Shown piece after piece: positions 1 to 6,538 of a DNA stretch of 33,244 bases. Position numbers and translations under genes: made by a program. The notes below the pieces were generated by a model that was given only the letters and a program-made list of their open reading frames with translations, was not told where the DNA came from and ran no database searches. Source of the DNA: Deltaproteobacteria bacterium (lineage in GTDB: Bacteria > Myxococcota_A > Polyangia > Haliangiales > Haliangiaceae); NCBI GenBank assembly GCA_025353585.1, contig JANXOM010000262.1, positions 1-33,244 on the forward strand, given 5' to 3'. Each line of letters opens with the position of its first letter. Within the stretch, counting starts at the first letter, position 1.

Positions 1-342
1 GAACGGCGCGGGCATCGCGGCGACGGCCGCGACCTCGAAGGCCGGCCGCGCCGCGAGCCCCTGGTGCGGTCGAGCCGCGCGCGGCGGTGGCGCCGGCAGC
101 GCGGACGCGACGAACGTGCCCGCCGCGCCGCGCGACTCGAGCCAGCCCTGCGCGACGAGCTCGTCGTACGCCGCCACGACGGTGTTCCGGTGCACGCCGA
201 GCTCGCCCGCGAGCGCGCGCGTGCTCGGCAGCCTGTCCCCCGCGCGCCGAACGCCGCGCCGGATGTCGGCCGTGATCGAGCCCGCGATCCGGACAAATAC
301 CGCCCCGGCGCCCACGCCGCGGGTCCCGTCGATGGACCACAT
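1..342 (-). CDS. PdxR/MocR-type GntR regulator, N-terminal part (runs off the left edge)
   Basis: The first 114 codons are open to the window edge, so the gene is incomplete at its 3' end. Residues about 26-79 form a GntR-type winged helix-turn-helix: ADIRRGVRRAGDRLPSTRAL, then GELGVHRNTVVAAYDELVAQ and GWLESRGAAGTFV. In the MocR/PdxR subfamily this is followed by a long aminotransferase-fold domain that binds pyridoxal phosphate. The Pro/Ala-rich linker that normally joins the two begins here, but the effector domain is out of view. The ATG at 342-340 is the first plausible start. The gene is divergent from a PNPOx-family protein, which fits a regulator of vitamin B6 or flavin-dependent chemistry. 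The family call is firm; the PdxR specificity is inferred from context. Confidence 0.85.
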   Translation of the reverse strand, partial: MWSIDGTRGVGAGAVFVRIAGSITADIRRGVRRAGDRLPSTRALAGELGVHRNTVVAAYDELVAQGWLESRGAAGTFVASALPAPPPRAARPHQGLAARPAFEVAAVAAMPAPF

Positions 343-396
343 AGAAGTTCCATCTTGGACCTATTTGGTAGACCGTTCCAGCGCCATCGTCAGCGC
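343..396. promoter_or_regulatory. Divergent promoter region with repeated TGGACC
   Basis: This 54-bp gap separates the divergent regulator and the PNPOx-family gene and is less G+C-rich than its surroundings. TGGACC occurs at 333-338, inside the regulator start, and again at 356-361, 23 bp apart; a related GGTAGACC ends at about 374. MocR/PdxR regulators typically bind direct repeats between themselves and a divergent target, so this is the natural place for the operator. No clear -35/-10 pair could be fixed. Confidence 0.4.
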
Positions 397-1002
397 ATGC
401 CCTCTCCACCCGAGCGCACGCGCCTCCGCCGCAAGCCCGGCCGCGGCCACCATGACCGCTCCGTCATCGACGCCATCGTCGACGAGGCCCTCGTCTGTCA
501 CATCGCGTTCGTCGGCCCGCACGGCCCGATCGCGCTCCCCACGACGCACGTCCGCGTCGGCGACGAGCTGTACATCCACGGCTCCGCCGTCAGCGGCATG
601 CTGACCGCGCTCGCCGACGGCATCGACGCCTGCGTCACGATCACGCTGATCGACGCGCTCGTGTTCGCGCGCACCGCGTTCCACCACTCGATGAACTACC
701 GGTCCGTCGTGGTGTTCGGCCGCGCCACGCGCGTCGACGACCGGGTCACCAAGCTCGCGGCCCTCGCCGCGTTGATCGAGAAGGTCGAGCCGGGCCGCTC
801 CGCTGCGTGCCGCCCGCCGAACGACAAGGAGCTCGTCGCGACCAGCGTCCTCACCCTCTCGCTCGTCGAGGCGTCGGCGAAGATTCGCAGCGGGCCGCCG
901 CTCGCCGAGGACGGCGACGACGCACACCTGCCCTACTGGGCCGGGCTCATCCCGCTCGTCACGACGCGCGGGGCGCCGAGTCCGGCTCGCGACCCGGGGT
1001 GA
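397..1002 (+). CDS. Pyridoxamine 5'-phosphate oxidase-family (NimA-like) FMN-binding protein
   Basis: This 201-residue protein matches the split-barrel flavin-binding family that includes nitroimidazole reductase NimA. Visible family landmarks are LPTTHVRVGDELYIHGS (residues about 47-63), where NimA-like proteins have their LYFHGA strand; NYRSVVVFGRA (100-110); and the closing WAGLIPL (181-187). The family binds FMN or haem and reduces or detoxifies small molecules; the substrate here is unknown. The ATG at 397 was chosen because homologous sequence begins just after it, although the frame stays open upstream. No good Shine-Dalgarno sequence precedes it. Its last 44 bp overlap the convergent oxygenase gene. 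The divergent PdxR-like regulator probably controls it. Confidence 0.85.
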   Translation: MPSPPERTRLRRKPGRGHHDRSVIDAIVDEALVCHIAFVGPHGPIALPTTHVRVGDELYIHGSAVSGMLTALADGIDACVTITLIDALVFARTAFHHSMNYRSVVVFGRATRVDDRVTKLAALAALIEKVEPGRSAACRPPNDKELVATSVLTLSLVEASAKIRSGPPLAEDGDDAHLPYWAGLIPLVTTRGAPSPARDPG

Positions 1003-1609
1003 ACCGGCGGAACATCACGTCGCTGCGCAGCACGTACTTCACGCCGTCCGTCACGACGCAGCCCTCGTGCAGCATCGCGTGCTGGAACAGCAGCGCCGAG
1101 CCCGCCACCGGCACCGCCGTCACGTCGTGGTCATGGAACTGCGTCGCGCCGCCCGAGAACATGTGGTTCAGATACACGATGAACGTGAGCTCGCTGCGCT
1201 CGTCCGCGGACCGGACAAACGCGCCATCGTAGTGCGGCGCGAACCGCTGGCCCGGCGTGTACCGGTAACAGCGGAACCGCTCGTTCGCCCCGACGGGGAC
1301 CGCGCCGGCGAGCGTGGGTGGCAGCGAGGGCGCGACGAGCGCGAACAGCGTCGCCGCCAGGGCCGGATCGTCGAACACCACGCGCTGGTTGTTCCGCACG
1401 TCCGGCCGCATCTCGAACCCGCGCGCCGTGGTGATCGGCGCGTCCGTCGGCCCGAGCGCCTCGATCCGCGCGATCGCCGCGACGCACTCCTCGCGGCTCA
1501 GGACCGCGGGCAACGTCCACGCGAGGTTCGACGAAAAGTCGAGGCGGTCACCGTCGAGATAGGGACGACCGAGGCCGGGGACCAGCACCTGCATTCCCTT
1601 AGTGTGCAT
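959..1609 (-). CDS. Prolyl 4-hydroxylase-like 2-oxoglutarate/Fe(II) oxygenase
   Basis: This 216-residue single-domain protein belongs to the P4H-like double-stranded beta-helix dioxygenases, which hydroxylate a substrate using 2-oxoglutarate, oxygen and Fe(II). The iron ligands are readable: H126 and D128 in PHYDG and H181 in LHEG. The 2-oxoglutarate-binding basic residue follows in KYVLRSDVMF (K191/R195). RFRCYRYTPGQRFAPHYDG and LTFIVYLNHMFSGGAT are typical of the family. Bacterial members act on proteins or small molecules, and the target cannot be told here. A second in-frame ATG five codons in is an alternative start. There is no signal peptide, so the protein is cytoplasmic. The 3' end overlaps the convergent PNPOx-family gene by 44 bp. 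Confidence 0.9.
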   Translation of the reverse strand: MHTKGMQVLVPGLGRPYLDGDRLDFSSNLAWTLPAVLSREECVAAIARIEALGPTDAPITTARGFEMRPDVRNNQRVVFDDPALAATLFALVAPSLPPTLAGAVPVGANERFRCYRYTPGQRFAPHYDGAFVRSADERSELTFIVYLNHMFSGGATQFHDHDVTAVPVAGSALLFQHAMLHEGCVVTDGVKYVLRSDVMFRRFTPGREPDSAPRAS

Positions 1610-1664
1610 CGGACACGACCCGCACGCAAGGGGGGCGATGACGGCGACGCGCGCACGTTCGGGG

Positions 1665-2951
1665 TCACTTCAGCAGCACGAGCTCCTCGGCCGTCGTGGG
1701 GTGCAGCGCGAACGTGCGGTCGAAGTCGGCCTTCGTCGCGCCCATCGTCATGGCCACGGCCGCGGTCTGGATGATCTCGGGCGCGTCCGGGCCGACCATG
1801 TGGAGGCCGATGACCTTGTCGTTCGTGCGGTCGACGATCATCTTGATCATCACGCGCTCGTCGCGGCCGGATAGCGCGTAGCGCATCGGCCGGAACTTCG
1901 CGCGGAACACCGTGATGTCGTGGCCACTCTCGCGCGCGCCGTGCTCGGTGAGGCCGACCGCCGCCGCCGCGGGCTGCGAGAACACCGCGGTCGGGATCAG
2001 GTGGTGGTGGATCGGCGTCGGCTTTCCGCCGAACAGCGTGTCCGCGACCGCGTGGCCCTCGCGGATCGCGACCGGCGTCAGCGCCACGCGGCCGGTGACG
2101 TCCCCGACCGCGTAGATGTGGTCGACGTTCGTGCGCGACCACTCGTCGACGGGGATCTCGCCCTTCGCGTTGCGCAGGACGCCCGCCTCGTCGAGCCCCA
2201 TGCCGGTGGTGGCCGGCTCGCGTCCGATCGCGGCCATCGAGAGCACCCCCGGCGCCGGCACGCCGAACGCGCCGACCTCCGCCGTCAGCGTCACGCCCCG
2301 CGCGACGAGCCCCGCCTCGACCTCGGCGCGCAGATCCTCGTCGAACCCGCGCAACACCTGGCTGCGGCGGATCAGCGTCACCTTCACGCCGAATCCGGCG
2401 AAGATGTGCGCGAACTCGACGCCGATGTAGCCCGCGCCGTAGATCCCGACCTGCTCCGGCAGCCGCTCCAGCCGGAACGCCTCGTCGGACGTGATCCATT
2501 CGCCGTGGGTCGGCACGATCGGCCGGCCCCCCGTGGCAACGAGGATGTGCCCGGCGGTGATGACCTCGCCCGTGCCGCGGTGCCGCACGCGGTGGTCGCC
2601 GAGCAGCTCGGCGCGCCCGTCGATGACGCGCACGCCCGCCTTCTGCAGCCGCCCGGCGTACGCATCCGAGAGCCGCGCGATCTCCTTGTCCTTTGCGGCA
2701 AGGAACGTCGGCCAGTCGAAGGTCGCGGGGCCGATGGCCCAGCCTTGACCGCGTGCGTCATCGAGGGAGCGCGCGACCTCGGCCGCGTAGACCATCAGCT
2801 TCTTGGGGACACAGCCGCGCACGACGCACGTCCCGCCCCAGCGATCTTCCTCGGCGATCGCGACACGCGCCCCGTGCTCGGCGGCCACGCGGGCCGCCCG
2901 CACCCCTCCGGAGCCGCCCCCGATCACGAACAGGTCGACGTCGTATGCCAT
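1665..2951 (-). CDS. gor: Glutathione-disulfide reductase
   Basis: This 428-residue class I pyridine nucleotide-disulfide oxidoreductase reduces oxidised glutathione with NADPH. In order it shows the FAD-binding GGGSGG (11-16); the redox-active disulfide GGTCVVRGCVPKK (C42/C47); the NAD(P)-binding GAGYIGVEFAHIFAGFGV followed by RRSQVLRGFD, whose arginines fit NADPH rather than NADH; the second FAD motif YAVGDVTGR; and the C-terminal dimer motif LHPTTAEE (H417, E422), which supplies the catalytic base. Length and motif order match glutathione reductase better than lipoamide dehydrogenase or mercuric reductase. The start at MAYDVDLFVI was preferred over an upstream in-frame ATG because family homology begins there. 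It lies downstream of no obvious partner, and 55 bp separate it from the oxygenase gene. Confidence 0.92.
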   Translation of the reverse strand: MAYDVDLFVIGGGSGGVRAARVAAEHGARVAIAEEDRWGGTCVVRGCVPKKLMVYAAEVARSLDDARGQGWAIGPATFDWPTFLAAKDKEIARLSDAYAGRLQKAGVRVIDGRAELLGDHRVRHRGTGEVITAGHILVATGGRPIVPTHGEWITSDEAFRLERLPEQVGIYGAGYIGVEFAHIFAGFGVKVTLIRRSQVLRGFDEDLRAEVEAGLVARGVTLTAEVGAFGVPAPGVLSMAAIGREPATTGMGLDEAGVLRNAKGEIPVDEWSRTNVDHIYAVGDVTGRVALTPVAIREGHAVADTLFGGKPTPIHHHLIPTAVFSQPAAAAVGLTEHGARESGHDITVFRAKFRPMRYALSGRDERVMIKMIVDRTNDKVIGLHMVGPDAPEIIQTAAVAMTMGATKADFDRTFALHPTTAEELVLLK

Positions 2952-3137
2952 GTGGGCGCAGCATACTGCCGCCGCCTCGCCTCGCCCGCGGTCCGCGGAA
3001 GCGGAACTTAGGCTCAACTATCTGTGTAGCCAGCCACGCGCCCGCGCTAGGCTCGCGCTCGACGACCGGGGCCCGTCCCCGATCGGCAGCGCCGCCGCAG
3101 GGCGTCGCGGGTACCACGAATCTCCAGGGGGGTCTCT

Positions 3138-4157
3138 ATGCGTCGCCTATTTGCACTCGCGCTCGTCTCTTCGCTCGCCGCTTGCGGCGGTGGCTCGTCC
3201 AACTCCGATGTCGACGCGTCCGGCGGCTCGGGCTCGGGGACGCCGGACGCCCCTGCCTCCGGTGCGACCCCTGCCATCGCGGTCGTCAGCGGAGACGCGA
3301 CCCTGCAGCCCGGCGAGGAGATCACGTACTGCTACTACTTCCACACCTCCAACACGTCGGAGGTCCTGATCAACAAGTGGGTCTCGGACATGCAGCCGGG
3401 TAGCCACCACGCGATCCTCTTCCTCAACCCCGGCGCGACCAGCCAGCCCGCGGACGGCACGCTCGACCCGAGTGGCAACTGCGGTGGGCTCAGCTCTCAA
3501 GGCGGCGCCTCGGTGTGGACGTACGCCACCCAGACCGTGCACCAGGAAGTCGACCTCCCGGGCGACGACGGCAACGGCAAGCCTCTGGCGCAAAAAATCG
3601 CGCCGAACACGCCCGCCGTCCTCCAACTCCACTACCTGAACGCGACGGACAACCCGCTCAAGGCGCACATCGATCTGAAGGCCTTCGCGCTGCCAGCTGG
3701 CACCGCGTACACACAGACCGACGCGTACGTCACCTATAACCAGAGCATCTCCATCCCGCCGGGCGCCGTAGGTAAGGTTGTCACCGGCACCTGCCCGCTG
3801 CCGGCCGGCGTGAAGTTCTGGAACATGTCGACGCACTCGCACAAGCAGTCCGTGGCGACCGCCGTCGATGACGGGGCGACGCCCATCTTCCAGGCCACCG
3901 ACTGGGAGCACCCGGGCGCGATGAGCTGGAGCAACCCGACTTTCTACACGTTCACGAACAACAGCCTCACGTGGTCCTGCACGTACGACAACAACCTCCC
4001 GTGCGCCGCCGGCGAGACTACGTGCAACAAGGACAAGACCGTCGTCTCGGGTCCGAGCGCTTCGAAGAACGAGATGTGCATGGCGACTGGTTACTTCTTT
4101 CCGTCGACCGGCCCGAAGTTCGAGGTCCAGTACGGAGACCAGTGCATCGCTCTTTGA
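3138..4157 (+). CDS. Copper type II ascorbate-dependent monooxygenase-like lipoprotein
   Basis: This is an exported lipoprotein of 339 residues with lipobox SLAAC (Cys16), then a Gly/Ser/Asp-rich linker to about residue 45. The rest resembles the copper-binding fold of peptidylglycine alpha-hydroxylating monooxygenase and dopamine beta-hydroxylase. It has the paired histidines in GSHHAILF (H90/H91), a third in LQLHYLN (H165), and the HxH pair in STHSHK (H233/H235). The C-terminal NEMCMATGYFF aligns with the segment that in PHM carries the CuM methionine, but that exact position looks like Tyr. The substrate is unknown. A strong purine-rich ribosome site (AGGGGGG, 3125-3131) supports the ATG at 3138. 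The 186 bp upstream hold no other gene. Confidence 0.75.
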   Translation: MRRLFALALVSSLAACGGGSSNSDVDASGGSGSGTPDAPASGATPAIAVVSGDATLQPGEEITYCYYFHTSNTSEVLINKWVSDMQPGSHHAILFLNPGATSQPADGTLDPSGNCGGLSSQGGASVWTYATQTVHQEVDLPGDDGNGKPLAQKIAPNTPAVLQLHYLNATDNPLKAHIDLKAFALPAGTAYTQTDAYVTYNQSISIPPGAVGKVVTGTCPLPAGVKFWNMSTHSHKQSVATAVDDGATPIFQATDWEHPGAMSWSNPTFYTFTNNSLTWSCTYDNNLPCAAGETTCNKDKTVVSGPSASKNEMCMATGYFFPSTGPKFEVQYGDQCIAL

Positions 4158-4165
4158 GTTAGTCG

Positions 4166-4489
4166 CTACTCGTCCACTTGGATCACGACGTCTTCCGTCG
4201 TGATCACGTCTTCAGGTGCGGTGAGGGTCGGCGCCGCGCCGCCCGGGACCGCCGCCGCAACGGCAGGGACCGCCGGCACGTCGGCGACGACCGCCGGGGT
4301 GTGATCCTCGCTGCTGGCGACGGCCGCCGCGCTCTGGGTCTTCGGCCGCGGGGCGAGGCTCTCGCCGCCATCGGCCTCGCGCGCGTGGAGCGCCGGCCAC
4401 TCGAGGCCATCGCCGCGACGCGCGCCGGCGCACCCAGCGGCCAGGCTCGCTCCTAGCGCAGATCCCGCCAGCCACGCGCGCCACGTCAT
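4166..4489 (-). CDS. Small Ala/Pro/Val-rich lipoprotein of unknown function
   Basis: This predicted protein of 107 residues starts at MTWRAWLAGSALGASLAAGC, a short signal peptide with lipobox LAAGC. An in-frame ATG 11 codons upstream would spoil the signal sequence. The mature part is low-complexity, rich in Ala, Val and Pro, and ends with an acidic segment (EDVITTEDVVIQVDE). I recognise no domain. It is convergent with the copper-monooxygenase-like gene (8 bp apart) and divergent from bcp with only 23 bp between starts, so its promoter must overlap the bcp start region. Confidence 0.55.
   Translation of the reverse strand: MTWRAWLAGSALGASLAAGCAGARRGDGLEWPALHAREADGGESLAPRPKTQSAAAVASSEDHTPAVVADVPAVPAVAAAVPGGAAPTLTAPEDVITTEDVVIQVDE
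4181..4205. terminator. Inverted repeat at the convergent gene ends, possible terminator
   Basis: A perfect 9-bp inverted repeat, GATCACGAC and GTCGTGATC, flanks a 7-base loop. It lies 24 bp past the stop of the copper-monooxygenase-like gene and inside the last codons of the convergent lipoprotein gene. The position suits a terminator, but no T-run follows. It could instead reflect the repeated VITTEDVVI-type coding sequence. Confidence 0.35.
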
Positions 4490-4512
4490 CGCGAAAGCGT
4501 AGCATCGGCAGC

Positions 4513-5082
4513 ATGATCGCAACCGGAAACAAGGCCCCCGCCTTCGCGCTCGAGTCCTCCGCGGGCGGGACCGCGAAGCTCGCCGACTTCGCGGGCAAGA
4601 CCGTCGTCCTGTACTTCTATCCGCGCGACAACACGCCGGGCTGCACGGTCGAGGCGCAGGACTTTCAGGCCGCGCTGCCCGCGCTGACCAAGGCCGGCGC
4701 GGTCGTGCTCGGCGTCAGCAAGGATTCGCTCGCCTCCCACGGCAAGTTCGCAGGCAAGTTCGGCCTGCAGTTCCCGCTGCTCAGCGATCCCGACGGCAAG
4801 GTGCTCGAGGCCTACGGCGCGTGGGGCGAGAAGTCGATGTACGGCAAGAAGATGATGGGGATCATCCGGTCGACGGTCGTCATCGGGCCGGACGGCAAGG
4901 TCGTCCGGCACTGGCCCAAGGTCAGCGTGAAGGGTCATGCGGCGGAAGTCTTGGATACAGTCCAGGCGTTAACCGCCGGCGCCGCTCCGAAGGCCGCGCC
5001 CGCCGCCGCCACCACGGCCGCGCCCGCCGCCCAAACAGCCAAGTCCGCGAAATCTGTGACGAAAGCCAAGCCGAAGAAGTGA
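4513..5082 (+). CDS. bcp: BCP-type peroxiredoxin (thiol peroxidase) with a Lys/Ala-rich tail
   Basis: This 189-residue thioredoxin-fold peroxidase of the BCP/PrxQ group reduces hydrogen peroxide and organic peroxides. The active site is YFYPRDNTPGCTVEAQDF, with peroxidatic Cys44. The usual resolving cysteine five residues later (C49 in the E. coli type) is Gln here, and no other cysteine occurs, so the enzyme must use a 1-Cys mechanism with an external thiol. SDPDGKVLEAYGAW and RSTVVIGPDGKV are typical of the family. After about residue 155 a 33-residue Ala/Lys/Pro tail (ending KAKPKK) extends past the normal end. It is cytoplasmic, and a role in oxidative stress defence fits the nearby glutathione reductase. 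Confidence 0.9.
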   Translation: MIATGNKAPAFALESSAGGTAKLADFAGKTVVLYFYPRDNTPGCTVEAQDFQAALPALTKAGAVVLGVSKDSLASHGKFAGKFGLQFPLLSDPDGKVLEAYGAWGEKSMYGKKMMGIIRSTVVIGPDGKVVRHWPKVSVKGHAAEVLDTVQALTAGAAPKAAPAAATTAAPAAQTAKSAKSVTKAKPKK

Positions 5083-5099
5083 CCAGCGGCACGCGCGGC

Positions 5100-5125
5100 G
5101 GCGCCCGGCGTGCGCGTCCGGCGCC
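5100..5125 (+). terminator. Possible terminator hairpin after bcp
   Basis: Eighteen bases past the bcp stop, GGCGCCCGG pairs with CCGGCGCC (one bulged C) across a roughly 9-base loop. It is G+C-rich and well placed, but no T-run follows. Confidence 0.25.
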
Positions 5126-5153
5126 TGGTACGCCCTGTGCTTTACAGGCAACC

Positions 5154-5711
5154 ATGCGCACGATTCTAAATCTCCTTGTCGCGGCCACCATGGCCACCAC
5201 GGCCGGCTGTTACGCGGACGACAGCGTTCAATATTCCGGCGGCGGCTACGCCGAGGTCGACTCGCCCGACCTCGTGGAGGTGAGCCCCGGCGTGCAGGTG
5301 ATCGCCGACTACGACGAGCCCATCTTCTTCAACGAGGGCTACTACTGGCGCTACAACGGCGGCGTCTGGTACTCGTCCTCGCGGTGGGGCGGGGGCTGGG
5401 GTCGCGTGGACCGCCCGCCCGTCGTGATCGGCCGCATCGACCGACCCGGCGCGTACTCGCACTACCGGCCGTCCGGCTGGTCACCGCGCGCTCGCACGGG
5501 TGGCCGCGTCGTCGGCCGCACGGAGCGCGGTGGTCGCGTCGAGACGCGCACCGAGACGCGTCGCGCCGAGCCCTCGCGCACCGACACCCGCCGCGCCGAG
5601 CCCGCCCGGAACGAGACGCGCCGCGCCGAGCCGGCTCGCGCACCGTCGCCGTCGTCCTCGTCGGGTGGCCACGCCGCCGCCGCCCACGCGGCCGCGACGC
5701 ATCACCACTAG
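5154..5711 (+). CDS. Lipoprotein with Tyr/Trp-rich core, Arg/Glu repeats and a His-rich tail
   Basis: This is a predicted outer-envelope lipoprotein of 185 residues. MRTILNLLVAATMATTAGC gives a signal peptide with lipobox TAGC (Cys19). Residues about 25-100 are rich in Tyr, Trp and Gly (EGYYWRYNGGVWYSSSRW), a pattern common in uncharacterised myxobacterial lipoproteins. A charged segment follows with three 10-residue repeats of the form TETRRAEPSR, and the C-terminus is GGHAAAAHAAATHHH, which could bind metal. I do not recognise a named domain. A short hairpin (CCTGT-loop-ACAGG, 5134-5148) covers the weak AGG ribosome site just before the ATG. Confidence 0.7.
   Translation: MRTILNLLVAATMATTAGCYADDSVQYSGGGYAEVDSPDLVEVSPGVQVIADYDEPIFFNEGYYWRYNGGVWYSSSRWGGGWGRVDRPPVVIGRIDRPGAYSHYRPSGWSPRARTGGRVVGRTERGGRVETRTETRRAEPSRTDTRRAEPARNETRRAEPARAPSPSSSSGGHAAAAHAAATHHH
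5550..5639 (+). repeat. Three tandem 30-bp repeats inside the His-tailed lipoprotein gene
   Basis: Units at 5550-5579, 5580-5609 and 5610-5639 encode TETRRAEPSR, TDTRRAEPAR and NETRRAEPAR. The unit is in frame, so copy number can change without breaking the protein. Confidence 0.9.
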
Positions 5712-5722
5712 GCCGCGGCCGG

Positions 5723-6442
5723 TCAGCTCTCCGGAGCGAGCCGGAAGCCCACGCTCCGCACCGTCTCGACGAGGTCGGGGCGTGGCAGTTTTCGGCGCAG
5801 GCGCAGGATGACGTTGTCGACCGCGCGCTCGCTGACCTCGAGCTCTGCGTCGCCCCAGGCCGCGTCGAGGAGCTGCGTGCGCGAGAGCGGCTTGCCGCGC
5901 GCCTTGATCAGCTCGCGCACGACGGCGAGCTCGGCGGACGTCAGCACGATCGCGGCGTCGTCGACCCAGAGCGCGTGGGTGTCGAGATCCAGCGTGAACG
6001 CGCCGTAGCGCAGCCGCCCCCCCGTCGCGATGGTCCAGTGGACGCGGCGATGGACGGCGCGAACCCGCGCGCTGATCTCGCGCGCGGACACGGGCCCGGC
6101 GACCACGTCGTCGAAGCCGGCGGCGAGCAACGCCTCGCGCTCCGCCCCGCCGCCGTCATCGACCACGCCGATCAAGCCGGGGCGCGGCGAGCTCGCGTCG
6201 GCCCACGCGACGATCCGCGGCGCGAGCGCGGTGCCGATCGCGGCGTCGAACGTGAACAGGTACGTCGCGGCCGCGGGCGGCTCGCGGAGGATGTCGGCGG
6301 TCGCGACCTCGACGCTGAGCGAGTGCCGGCCGAGCTCGCGCGCGAGGGCATGGATCGCAGGCGCGACGACAGCCGCCGCGATCACCACGCGTGGCGGCTG
6401 GAGCTCCGGTCGAGAGCGGTCGGTGTCGGCCACCAGATGCAC
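5723..6442 (-). CDS. OmpR/PhoB-type transcriptional regulator with a degenerate receiver
   Basis: The C-terminal half of this 239-residue protein (about 143-236) is a clear OmpR-type winged helix: LRYGAFTLDLDTHALWVDD, LTSAELAVVRELIKARGKPL, LLDAAWG, SERAVDNVILRLRRKL and VRSVGFRLAP. The N-terminal 130 residues have the length and strand pattern of a receiver domain. However, the acid pair after strand 1 is replaced (VVIAAAVVAPAI), no phosphoacceptor Asp stands out at the end of strand 3 (TYLFTFDAAIG), and the usual KP motif reads GP. It therefore probably does not work by standard phosphorylation. The start is GTG at 6442. Upstream GTGAC repeats at 11-12 bp spacing suggest autoregulation. Confidence 0.85.
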   Translation of the reverse strand: MHLVADTDRSRPELQPPRVVIAAAVVAPAIHALARELGRHSLSVEVATADILREPPAAATYLFTFDAAIGTALAPRIVAWADASSPRPGLIGVVDDGGGAEREALLAAGFDDVVAGPVSAREISARVRAVHRRVHWTIATGGRLRYGAFTLDLDTHALWVDDAAIVLTSAELAVVRELIKARGKPLSRTQLLDAAWGDAELEVSERAVDNVILRLRRKLPRPDLVETVRSVGFRLAPES

Positions 6443-6463
6443 GCTTCACGCTAGGCGCGTCGC

Positions 6464-6491
6464 GTGACCGGACGGTGACGACGTCGGTGAC
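6464..6491. promoter_or_regulatory. Three GTGAC direct repeats, candidate operator of the OmpR-type regulator
   Basis: GTGAC occurs at 6464-6468, 6475-6479 and 6487-6491, that is with 11- and 12-bp spacing. They lie 22-49 bp upstream of the regulator start in the 96-bp gap shared with the upstream DUF2252 gene end. OmpR/PhoB-family proteins bind direct repeats on one face of the helix at about 11-bp spacing, which fits. Binding by this protein is inference. Confidence 0.45.
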
Positions 6492-6538
6492 GAATTGGTC
6501 GCGGCGGCGTTACAGCGTCGCGAACGCGCAGCGCAGCG

